From: Acidobacteriota bacterium
GTDB lineage: Bacteria; Acidobacteriota; Blastocatellia; Pyrinomonadales; Pyrinomonadaceae
Assembly: GCA_016700175.1 (NCBI GenBank)
Contig: CP065003.1
Coordinates: 3,110,001 to 3,174,000, forward strand
Length of the DNA: 64,000 bases
Reading direction: 5' to 3'
A model generated the notes under the pieces. The model ran no database searches and was not told the DNA's origin. It saw nothing but the letters and a program-made list of their open reading frames with translations. Positions 57,278-64,000 of the stretch are shown here, one piece after another. The stretch's first letter is position 1, and the number at the start of each line of letters is the position of its first letter. A program made the position numbers and the translations under genes.

Positions 57278-58999
57278 TCAGTCCTGGTCTTTCGCGTAAA
57301 CGATTCGTGCCTTTCTAAAACGCAAATCCCTTAGTCTTCCCGTGCCCGCGTGGAGCGATTCGATCTCGCCCTTCCCGTTGCGTTCGATCCAGACGATCGA
57401 TCCGCCCGGGATCGAAAAGTGATCCTTGTATACAGGCGTCAGCGGTAGCTCAAGAAGCGATTCGAGTCGCACCTTCAACTTGTCGCCGTCGACGACCAGG
57501 GTGATCGCCGTCTCCGCTTCATCGCTGTACCAGGTGCCGGCAAGCCCTTCCAGTTCCTTAGCGGTCGGGGTCCATCTTTCCTCTGCGAAGAACTTTGTTT
57601 CATCATCACCGGAGATGCGGGTCGCAGAGATCCTGTCACCGTTGGGTCCCAATTCAAACCGGAACCTCGTGGATGTGCCGGAGCCTTCGAAGGTGCCGTC
57701 TGCCAAAGGCCTGAGCGGAATGTTGCCGGCCATCAGCCTTCCCGATTTCTCATCGAAAGCCGTTGTCGAAGGCATCCGCGTTTTGTCCTCTCGCCACAGG
57801 CCCGCGTACTTCTTCAACTCGTCCGCGGACAGGTCTTTCGGCAAGGCAGGGGGAGCCGCAAACGGCCCGTAAGCCTCGTTCACGATCCCGTGCGTGATCC
57901 GTACAGGATTCCTGAACGGGCCGTTGCACAGAGTGGCGATCGAGAGCGCCTTTTCGGGATACCGGGCTAGGAACGTGACATAACCCGCGGTCCTTCCTCC
58001 GTGCGAGACTTCGCGGATGCCGTTGTAGCTGTACACGGAGAGACCGAGCGCGTAATCGATCTTCTTTCCGTCGTTCAGCACGCCCCGCGTCTCGAGCTTA
58101 TCGGCCATCGTCTGCCATTCGCCGGAATCCAGCGCGGCGTTCCACTTCAGAAAATCTCCCACGGTGGTCAGGATCCCGCCGTTGCCGTAGACGTTCATGA
58201 ACGGCATCGACAGCTTCCAGGGCCCCTTCGGAGGACCGTCATACGCCTGGACCCGACGCGGGACGACCCGATCATACTCGTCGCGCCAGCTTGTGTCCTT
58301 CATCCCGATGGGATCGAAGAGCCGCTTCTTCGTGAATTCCGGAAGGCTCATCCCGGACACGCGTTCGACGATCTCCGACGCGAGCTGGTATCCGCTGTTC
58401 GAATAGGAGTATTCGGCGCCGGGCACGAAATCCAGGTGCTTCTGCTTCGTGATGACGTGGATCGCGTAATCCTGGCGGACGATCCTCTCTCCGCGGCCGA
58501 CCCCGGAGATTCCCATCACGGCGCCCCAGTCGCGAAGGCCGGCGGTGTGGTTCAAGAGATGGCGGATCGTAAGGGGCGCGCCGTAATCGGGGAGTTCGGG
58601 GATGTATTTGCGGACCGGATCGTTGATGTCGAGCTTGCCGTCGATCTCGAGAAGCACGAGCGCGGCAGCTGTGAACTGCTTCGCGACCGAGCCGGACTCG
58701 AAGATCGAATCGACGGTGATCGGGACATTGTGCTCGAGCTCGGCCATTCCAAACGCCTTCCGGAGGACGGTCTCGCCTTCGAACGAGACCCCGACCGCGC
58801 ATCCGGGCGCGTTCTCGGGCGCGGCCGCGATCTCTTCGGCTATCAACTTCTCCGCCGCAGCGATGATCATGGCTCTTTCGGCGGACTGGCCAAATGAAAC
58901 GGAAGCGAACGCGAGAAGAACGAATGCCGCAGAAAGAGTTCGGACGAGCTCAATCCTCCGGCAAGCGAGGTAATGAAGAGTGCAGATTGAATGTTTCAT
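57278..58999 (-). CDS. Exported serine hydrolase, beta-lactamase (class C-like) family
   Basis: The ATG at 58999 gives 573 residues with a long signal region (LVRTLSAAFVLLAFASVSFGQ). The beta-lactamase/transpeptidase fold shows S104-V-A-K107 (from ESGSVAKQF), the YSYSNSGY motif and HGG (EVSHGGRTAGY). A C-terminal ~190-residue beta-rich domain follows (LAGTWYSDEAETAITLVVDGD). Such enzymes act as esterases, DD-peptidases or lactamases. The C-terminal AKDQD and TGA again coincide with an AGGACTGA word. Confidence 0.9.
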   Translation of the reverse strand: MKHSICTLHYLACRRIELVRTLSAAFVLLAFASVSFGQSAERAMIIAAAEKLIAEEIAAAPENAPGCAVGVSFEGETVLRKAFGMAELEHNVPITVDSIFESGSVAKQFTAAALVLLEIDGKLDINDPVRKYIPELPDYGAPLTIRHLLNHTAGLRDWGAVMGISGVGRGERIVRQDYAIHVITKQKHLDFVPGAEYSYSNSGYQLASEIVERVSGMSLPEFTKKRLFDPIGMKDTSWRDEYDRVVPRRVQAYDGPPKGPWKLSMPFMNVYGNGGILTTVGDFLKWNAALDSGEWQTMADKLETRGVLNDGKKIDYALGLSVYSYNGIREVSHGGRTAGYVTFLARYPEKALSIATLCNGPFRNPVRITHGIVNEAYGPFAAPPALPKDLSADELKKYAGLWREDKTRMPSTTAFDEKSGRLMAGNIPLRPLADGTFEGSGTSTRFRFELGPNGDRISATRISGDDETKFFAEERWTPTAKELEGLAGTWYSDEAETAITLVVDGDKLKVRLESLLELPLTPVYKDHFSIPGGSIVWIERNGKGEIESLHAGTGRLRDLRFRKARIVYAKDQD

Positions 59000-59042
59000 T
59001 TTGTCTATACCAATGTATTCACAGCCAACCGGATAATTGACC

Positions 59043-59184
59043 ATCAGTTGCCCCCCGCTTCAGCGGGGGGGGGGTAGCTGCGGAACGCAACATGTGGGGC
59101 TTTAGCCCCAACAATCGCCGGCTAAAGCCGGCCGAAAGTTTAAGATGTCTCTTGATCCCCCCGCTGAAGCGGGGGGCAACTGAT
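59043..59184. repeat. Composite four-hairpin element, copy 2 (interior reversed)
   Basis: Same outer inverted arms as 39315-39459 (ATCAGTTGCCCCCCGCTTCA; GAAGCGGGGGGCAACTGAT). The interior order is GGGGCTTTAGCCCC (59096-59109), then GCCGGCTAAAGCCGGC (59117-59132), the reverse of copy 1. A run of 10 G follows the first arm. Confidence 0.9.
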
Positions 59185-59337
59185 AACTCCCCACTTCCTG
59201 CCGGTCGAATATCTCGAATCTTGACAATAAAGGCGAATGCCCTTTCATGCGGCCACGATACGACTTTCCACAAATCATCAATTATCAATTCACAATTAAC
59301 GCCCGCGCTGAGGCTTGGGCTACAGACACGATTCACG

Positions 59338-60393
59338 TCAACTTCCGAACGCCGTACCCTCGTGGATCACTAATCCCTTCCCGGTCATCACCGCCATCTG
59401 CGGCTTCCGGTTCCCGGGCATCGATGCACATCCGTATTCGCCCTTCTTATTGAGCGCGACGAACTTCTCGCCGGGGACGAATTCGGCGTTCACCTTCTTG
59501 TATTTGTCGAGGATCATCTGCAGAGCGTCCTCGCACGCCTGCTGAGGCGAGCGCCCTGAGCGCATCTGGGCGACGATGAAGTACGAAGCGCACGATTTGA
59601 TCACGTCCTCGCCCCTTCCGGTCGCGCCTGCTGCGCCTACCTCGTTGTCGACGTAAAGCCCTGCGCCGATGATCGGCGAGTCGCCGACCCGCCCCGGGAT
59701 TTTCCACGCCAGGCCGCTGGTACTCGTGATGCCGGCGATGTCGCCGTTCGAGTCGACGGCGAGCACATTCGTCGTTCCGGTGTGATGCTCGATACCGTCG
59801 TAGAGCCCTGCCACCTTCTCGTCGGGCTTCCTCAAATGGTCCGGAGGGCCCCAGTCGTCGTCCTTGTTCAGGTTCTCCCGCCAGCGCAGGTAGAAGTTCC
59901 TGGACTTTTCGGTCATCAGGTCCTCTTCCTTGAAGCCGTACGATTTGGCGAATCTGAGCGCGCCGGGACCGACCAGCAGAACGTGGTCGGTCTTTTCCAT
60001 CACAAGCCTCGCGACGGATGAAGGGGTTTTGATCCCCTCCAGCGAAGCTACGGCTCCGGCGCTGTAAGTGCGGCCGTCCATTATCGAGGAGTCAAGCTGG
60101 ACCACGCCGTCCGCGTTTGGAAGACCTCCGTAGCCTACGGAAGTGTCTTCGGGATCGACCTCGATGATGTTCGTGCCCTTTTCCACGGCATCGAGAGCCC
60201 GCCCGCCTTTTGCGAGAATGCTGAAGGCTTCCTTCACCGCGTTCTGCCCTGTCTGATTCGCGTGATCGGTGACGATTACGGGAACGAGGCCTCTTGTCTG
60301 CGCCCTGGCGGGTCTTGCCTTTCCAAATAAAAAAGCGGCCGCGCCCAAGCCGAGACCGCCTTTGAAGAACCGTCGTCGTGAGATGTTATCCAT
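59338..60393 (-). CDS. Tat-exported glycosylasparaginase (N4-(beta-GlcNAc)-L-asparaginase)
   Basis: 351 residues with a twin-arginine signal (SRRRFFKGGLGLGAAAFLFG). Ntn-hydrolase of family T2: the nucleophile is Thr207 in HHTGTTNVLAVD, exposed by self-cleavage. Substrate-side motifs are GRVGDSPIIGAGLYVDNEVGAAGATGRGED and the C-terminal GEYGCASM. It releases aspartate from glycoasparagines, consistent with scavenging of glycoproteins together with the neighbouring exported peptidases. The upstream region has CACGAATTACACGAATTACA repeats. Confidence 0.93.
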   Translation of the reverse strand: MDNISRRRFFKGGLGLGAAAFLFGKARPARAQTRGLVPVIVTDHANQTGQNAVKEAFSILAKGGRALDAVEKGTNIIEVDPEDTSVGYGGLPNADGVVQLDSSIMDGRTYSAGAVASLEGIKTPSSVARLVMEKTDHVLLVGPGALRFAKSYGFKEEDLMTEKSRNFYLRWRENLNKDDDWGPPDHLRKPDEKVAGLYDGIEHHTGTTNVLAVDSNGDIAGITSTSGLAWKIPGRVGDSPIIGAGLYVDNEVGAAGATGRGEDVIKSCASYFIVAQMRSGRSPQQACEDALQMILDKYKKVNAEFVPGEKFVALNKKGEYGCASMPGNRKPQMAVMTGKGLVIHEGTAFGS

Positions 60394-60439
60394 TGTCTGT
60401 CCTCTGGGTCGTGATGTGGTGGGGAGAATTTACCACAAA

Positions 60440-60850
60440 TGTCCACGAGGCCACGAATTACACGAATTACACGAAGGCAGGAACGCCGGCGACAGTTGCC
60501 ATTCGCCGATTTGCAATGACCGATAACCAGTGAGATCAGAACCCGGAGCTGTAGCGACTGGCAAACAAAGCTCGCAGAGTGCGAGGAAATTCTCGGGATT
60601 CTTAAAACGCGACGGTCGCAAGGGTCGCGAAGAAGACTACTGTCTTCCCCTTTGACCAACTTGTCGCAGCATTCGTGAAAACTGAAACCGATTCGTGGAA
60701 GAATCCCCAAACATCTTTGCGTCCGTAGCGACCTTGGCGTTAGAGACCCCCCTCGACTACTCGTTACGCTCACGGGCACGCACAATTCCCGCCCGTGTGA
60801 GAGCCCCAAAACATCTCTGCGCTCTCCGCGTTCTCTGCGGTTACCCCCGT
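60440..60850. repeat. Word-repeat region (CACGAATTA, GCGACGGTCGC, CTCTGCGCTCTC)
   Basis: CCACGAATTACACGAATTAC at about 60452, then AACGCGACGGTCGCAAGGGT (about 60606) facing TTGCGTCCGTAGCGACCTTG (about 60717, continuing GCGTT). ATCTCTGCGCTCTCCGCGTT (about 60813) is a single arm of the CTCTGTG family whose partner has been lost. It fills the 463-bp gap 60394-60856. Confidence 0.72.
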
Positions 60851-60856
60851 TTCCTT

Positions 60857-61849
60857 TCAGTTCGAATCTTCCCTGAACAAGCTCACATCAGTCACCTTCC
60901 CGCGCTTGCCGCTCTTGAGGAAGCGGTCGGCAACTGCCTCGTACATACGAAGGTTTTCTTCGGCGCCGTCGAACCGCCACGTGTCGTTGTATTCGTCATC
61001 GGGAGCGTGAATGCGGCCGAATCTGGGGACCTTTCCCCCTGCTCCATCCCTCAATGAGAATCCTGTCCAGATGGTGACTGCCGGAACACCGCGACTCAGG
61101 AACGCTTGTGTGTCAAAGCTGGTGTTCATCCCGTCGATCCAGTCCGGCGGGTTGTACTTCATCGGGAACGGCTTCAGCGCCGACAAGAGTTCATCGACAA
61201 TGTCTATACCCTGCCTGGGCATGACCCAGTAATCCGCTGTCGGGCCGAGGTTGTTGAAGCCGTCGATGTTCAGATTGATCGTTATCTCGTCCAGAGGGAA
61301 CAGCGGATTCAGCGCATAAAAATCCGCTCCGGTCATGTCTGCGCGGGGCGTCCGCGCGCCGCCTTCCTCGGCCGCCGTCGCGATGAAAACAAGGTTCTGC
61401 GACTGACTGCCCTTTTTCACGTAGATCCGAGCCATCTCGATCAGCGCCGCGGTGCCGGCGGCGTTGTCCTGCGCGGCGTTGTGGATCTTGTCGTCGCCCT
61501 CTACCGAATCGACGATCCCGTAGCCGTCGTAATGCGCGGTGAACACGATCGAGCGGTCAGTCTTTTCCTTTGCGGGAATGTAGCCGATGACGTTTAGCTC
61601 GGGTGTCTTCTGGTTCGGCATTTCGAACGGCTGGAAGTAGCTGTCGCCTTTGAACGGCTTGAGCCCCACTTGCCGAAACTGTTCGGCGATGTGCTCGGCG
61701 GCCTTCCGTGCGCCCTCGCTTCCGGGTCCCCGCCCGCCGAGTTCGTCTGAAGAAAGGTAGATGATGTTCGCTTTCAGCGCCTCGAGATCCTGGGCAGCGG
61801 CGCTCAAGCAGAGAAGAAGTATCGCGGATGTCAAAAAGATCGGTCTCAT
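60857..61849 (-). CDS. Exported M28 family metallopeptidase
   Basis: From the ATG at 61849 the protein has 330 residues with a signal peptide (MRPIFLTSAILLLCLSAAAQ). The M28 zinc-site order is H (VFTAHYDGYG), D (AAQDNAAGTAAL), E-E (ATAAEEGG), D (NINLNIDGFN) and H (FGRIHAPDDEYN). This is an aminopeptidase of the Ap1/leucyl-type without the PA and dimerisation domains of the larger M28 enzyme at 9895. The longer frame reaching 61957 runs through the terminator. Confidence 0.93.
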   Translation of the reverse strand: MRPIFLTSAILLLCLSAAAQDLEALKANIIYLSSDELGGRGPGSEGARKAAEHIAEQFRQVGLKPFKGDSYFQPFEMPNQKTPELNVIGYIPAKEKTDRSIVFTAHYDGYGIVDSVEGDDKIHNAAQDNAAGTAALIEMARIYVKKGSQSQNLVFIATAAEEGGARTPRADMTGADFYALNPLFPLDEITINLNIDGFNNLGPTADYWVMPRQGIDIVDELLSALKPFPMKYNPPDWIDGMNTSFDTQAFLSRGVPAVTIWTGFSLRDGAGGKVPRFGRIHAPDDEYNDTWRFDGAEENLRMYEAVADRFLKSGKRGKVTDVSLFREDSN

Positions 61850-61933
61850 ATGCCTATCGGGTTCGCAAGTTTGGTACTTTCTGGTTTCAAATAACATAAC
61901 ACCGTCAAGAGCTTTTGCAGGACAACGAACCCG

Positions 61934-61978
61934 GCAGAAAAAAAGGGATGGCGGCAATCCTCCATCCCCTTTTTCTGC
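61934..61978 (-). terminator. Rho-independent-like terminator hairpin
   Basis: GCAGAAAAAAAGGGATGG (61934-61951) pairs with CCATCCCCTTTTTCTGC (61962-61978) around a 10-nt loop, 20 bp after the stop of the serine hydrolase gene on the minus strand. This is a clear stem with A/T-rich base; it would also insulate the M28 gene downstream. Confidence 0.8.
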
Positions 61979-61998
61979 GACACTCCCAAAGAACCTGC

Positions 61999-63723
61999 CT
62001 AATCGATCTTCGGCGCGTCGATATCCCTTCCGCCCTGGTTTAGCGTTAGGCCGGTGACCTTGCCGGACGCGTCCCTCTGGAACGTGAGCTTCGCGCCCGC
62101 GGACCTGAGCACGAACACGTCCTCGTCTTCGGGAGTAACCTCTACCTTGGGCTGTCCGGTCGCCTGGGTCATCAGTCTTCCGTTCTCGACCGTGACGGTG
62201 AGTACAAAGTTGGGCGCGATCTGGAACCGGCCGATGTAACTTTTCAGCACGTCCTCAGCAACTGTGGCTTCGCCTAACTCGATCCTCTTGATCGCTGCCT
62301 TTCCATTCTCGTTCTCGGGATTCAGCTCGACGGACTTCCTGTAATTCTCCACGGCCAGTTCCTTGTTGCCGTCGGCAAGGTATGCCTCGCCGAGACTGTC
62401 GTATGGATTCGAGGCCTCGGGAAACATCTCCACATTCAACTTGAATATCTCGATCGCGTCTTTCGTCTTGCTCTGGGCGAGAAGCTGATAGCCAAGATTG
62501 TTCAGCTCGGTTTCGGAAAAGTCGTACTCGCCCGACTTCGATCTCTTGAGCTCGCGATACTGGCTTACCGCGGCCTGAAGACCGTTCTTTGTGTAGGTCT
62601 TCATCATCTCTTCAGCCACCGAGCGCTTCGGTTCCTTGTACGGCAAACCGTTGAGGACGGCGACTGCGCCTTCGGTGATGTCATTCAGCTTCTGGATCCC
62701 GACCACGTTGCCGAGTAGAACGACAAGGCTGTCGGATTCGGGCAGCCGGGTGATCAGCGTGTTGAACCCGTTGATTCCGCCGCCGTGGCCTATTATCTTA
62801 GCCTTCCTGCCGGAATCGCCGATGTTCATTTCGGAGATAACGAAGCCGTAGCCGTAGTTGCTCATTCCGGGCTTGAACATCAGGTCCTTGCTTTCCTGTT
62901 TGAGCACCTTTTCCGAATCCAGCGCGCGGTCCCATTTGTAAAGGTCTTCGACCGTGGAGTACACGGAGCCCGCCGCGTAAGGGATCGACATGTCGAGATA
63001 AGGAGAGTTCTCGTAGCCGTCTTCGGTCTTGTTGTAGCCTGTCGCGCGGTGCTTGATGATCGTCGAGTGATGGTCGTATCCGCTGTCGTTCATCCCGAGC
63101 GGCCCGAAGATCCTCTCCTGCAGGACCTCCTCGTACTTCTTCCCGGTGATCTGTTCGACGATGGCTCCGAGCAGGAAATACCCGGAGTTGTTATAGCTGT
63201 ACTTCGAGCCCGGTTCGAACTCCAGATCTCCGCTGCAAAATTCCTTCACGAAACCCTCGACCCCGTACGCGTTGCGGCTGACATCCTCGAAGAAACGCGG
63301 AAGTCCCGTGTAGCTGGGAATGCCCGAGGTGTGATTAAGAAGCTGATGGATGGTGACCTTGCTCCCCGTGTCTTTGCGGTAATACGGCAGGTAGTCGGCG
63401 AGTTTCTTGTCGAGATCGATCTTCCCTTCCTCGCGAAGCTGGAGGATGAGCGTGGCGGTGAACTGCTTTGTGATCGACCCAAGCCGGAACTTGGTGTCGG
63501 GCTTGATGGGAATGTCCCATTCGTAATCCGCCATCCCGTAGCCTTTCTTAAAGATGACCTTCCCGTTTTCAGCCACGAGCGCCGAGCCGTGGAATTGGCC
63601 GACGTTGAAATACGCCTGGACCATCTCGTCCAGCTGCTTTGCCTTGTCCTGCGCGGCGGCGGTGACTGCGGTCGCGGCGATGACGAGAAGTAGAAATACG
63701 GGTCTGAAATATGAGCGTTTCAT
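61999..63723 (-). CDS. Exported serine hydrolase with TPR repeats (beta-lactamase fold)
   Basis: The ATG at 63723 with AAAAGGAGTCAG upstream gives 574 residues. After a signal peptide (KRSYFRPVFLLLVIAATAVTAAAQ) comes a class C-like hydrolase: S83-I-T-K86 (GSITKQF), YSYNNSGY and HGGG (IIGHGGGINGF). Two to three TPR motifs follow (LNNLGYQLLAQSKTKDAIEIFKLNVEMFPEASNPYDSLGEAYLADGNKELAVENYRKSVELNP), then a short beta domain. It may be a D-aminopeptidase or esterase. The TPR addition suggests protein partners. Confidence 0.92.
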   Translation of the reverse strand: MKRSYFRPVFLLLVIAATAVTAAAQDKAKQLDEMVQAYFNVGQFHGSALVAENGKVIFKKGYGMADYEWDIPIKPDTKFRLGSITKQFTATLILQLREEGKIDLDKKLADYLPYYRKDTGSKVTIHQLLNHTSGIPSYTGLPRFFEDVSRNAYGVEGFVKEFCSGDLEFEPGSKYSYNNSGYFLLGAIVEQITGKKYEEVLQERIFGPLGMNDSGYDHHSTIIKHRATGYNKTEDGYENSPYLDMSIPYAAGSVYSTVEDLYKWDRALDSEKVLKQESKDLMFKPGMSNYGYGFVISEMNIGDSGRKAKIIGHGGGINGFNTLITRLPESDSLVVLLGNVVGIQKLNDITEGAVAVLNGLPYKEPKRSVAEEMMKTYTKNGLQAAVSQYRELKRSKSGEYDFSETELNNLGYQLLAQSKTKDAIEIFKLNVEMFPEASNPYDSLGEAYLADGNKELAVENYRKSVELNPENENGKAAIKRIELGEATVAEDVLKSYIGRFQIAPNFVLTVTVENGRLMTQATGQPKVEVTPEDEDVFVLRSAGAKLTFQRDASGKVTGLTLNQGGRDIDAPKID

Positions 63724-63807
63724 CTGACTCCTTTTGATTCTGTGAAATAGGTGTTGCCGAAGCATTGTATACGAAACGGGCTTGAGTGTTTGTTCCTCGG
63801 GAAGGTT

Positions 63808-63950
63808 CTCAACGCAATGGTCGCGAAGAAGGATAATTGCTTTTCCGTTCTATCAACTGCCCGAAATACCGTCTGAATTGAGAACCGCCACACTCACGAT
63901 GCATTCAAATTCGACTTGAGTCCTTCGCGACCCTGGCGTTAATAATTCCC
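63808..63950. repeat. Inverted repeat, CTCAACGCAATGGTCGCG / CGCGACCCTGGCGTT
   Basis: CTCAACGCAATGGTCGCGAA at 63809-63828 faces TTCGCGACCCTGGCGTTAAT at 63923-63942. Same word family as 15426-15567 and 23262-23394. It lies upstream of a possible start ATG at the very end of the window (63998), preceded by TATACT at 63983-63988. Confidence 0.75.
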
Positions 63951-64000
63951 TAAAATCTCCTTCATCCCCTCTACCCCTGTTGTATACTCTTCGCGAAATG

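Noticed and set aside
1..64000. tRNA, rRNA or riboswitch
   Set aside because: I looked for cloverleaf-like and rRNA-like stretches in the gaps and saw only palindromic repeats. A covariance search would be needed to exclude a short structured RNA.

Overview
The window looks like chromosome from a GC-rich, free-living environmental bacterium. My best guess is Acidobacteriota, possibly Blastocatellia. This rests on gene content (secreted M28, S9, P1 and amidohydrolase/TolB-propeller enzymes, a sigma factor with DUF6596 next to a YCII protein, many VOC and SRPBCC proteins, DUF2277/DUF1697/DUF3052) and on gene-poor spacers packed with palindromes. It is not proven. I found no rRNA, tRNA or CRISPR array.

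Layout. (1) 1-8.5 kb: HIT and Nudix proteins, a PLD/helicase/DUF3427 protein directly upstream of the Nudix gene, an SGNH hydrolase, a NERD-nuclease/helicase and an HNH endonuclease; this could be a defence or DNA-processing island. (2) 8.9-13.7 kb: three exported hydrolases. (3) 13.7-19.9 kb: a REP-associated transposase (RAYT) with its own REP-like repeats, a secreted nuclease and a HerA-like ATPase. (4) 20.0-21.3 kb: an IS110-family element. (5) 21.3-47.3 kb: many small cytosolic genes (SRPBCC, VOC, EVE, ASCH, MoaD, YedK, YdeI, DUFs, AraC, sigma factor) separated by repeat clusters, including a second RAYT and a deleted copy of it. (6) 47.5-63.7 kb: large exported hydrolases, a glycosyltransferase, a truncated kinase, a STAS protein, a Tat-exported glycosylasparaginase and two beta-lactamase-fold serine hydrolases.

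Main result. A REP-like palindrome (GCAGC..GCTGC followed by TCTAAACGG) occurs about 29 times. A full-length IS110 element sits exactly inside one copy. The leader upstream of its transposase can be read by hand as a bridge RNA: a target loop whose two guides (CGCTGCTC and CGTTTAGA) match the interrupted REP across a TC core, and a donor loop whose two guides (TCAGTATC and ATACAAG) match the element's own ends. The REP family is probably mobilised by the RAYT at 26975-27547 and is in turn a programmed landing site for the IS110 element. Four further unoccupied perfect target sites lie in the window.

A second theme is intergenic arrays of 7, 8 or 14 bp units (ACTGAGG, AGTAAAA, GAAGTCA, GGAGACG, CCATTGA types). 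They often occur as facing inverted blocks, start at or overlap stop codons, and probably act as long hairpins at transcript ends.
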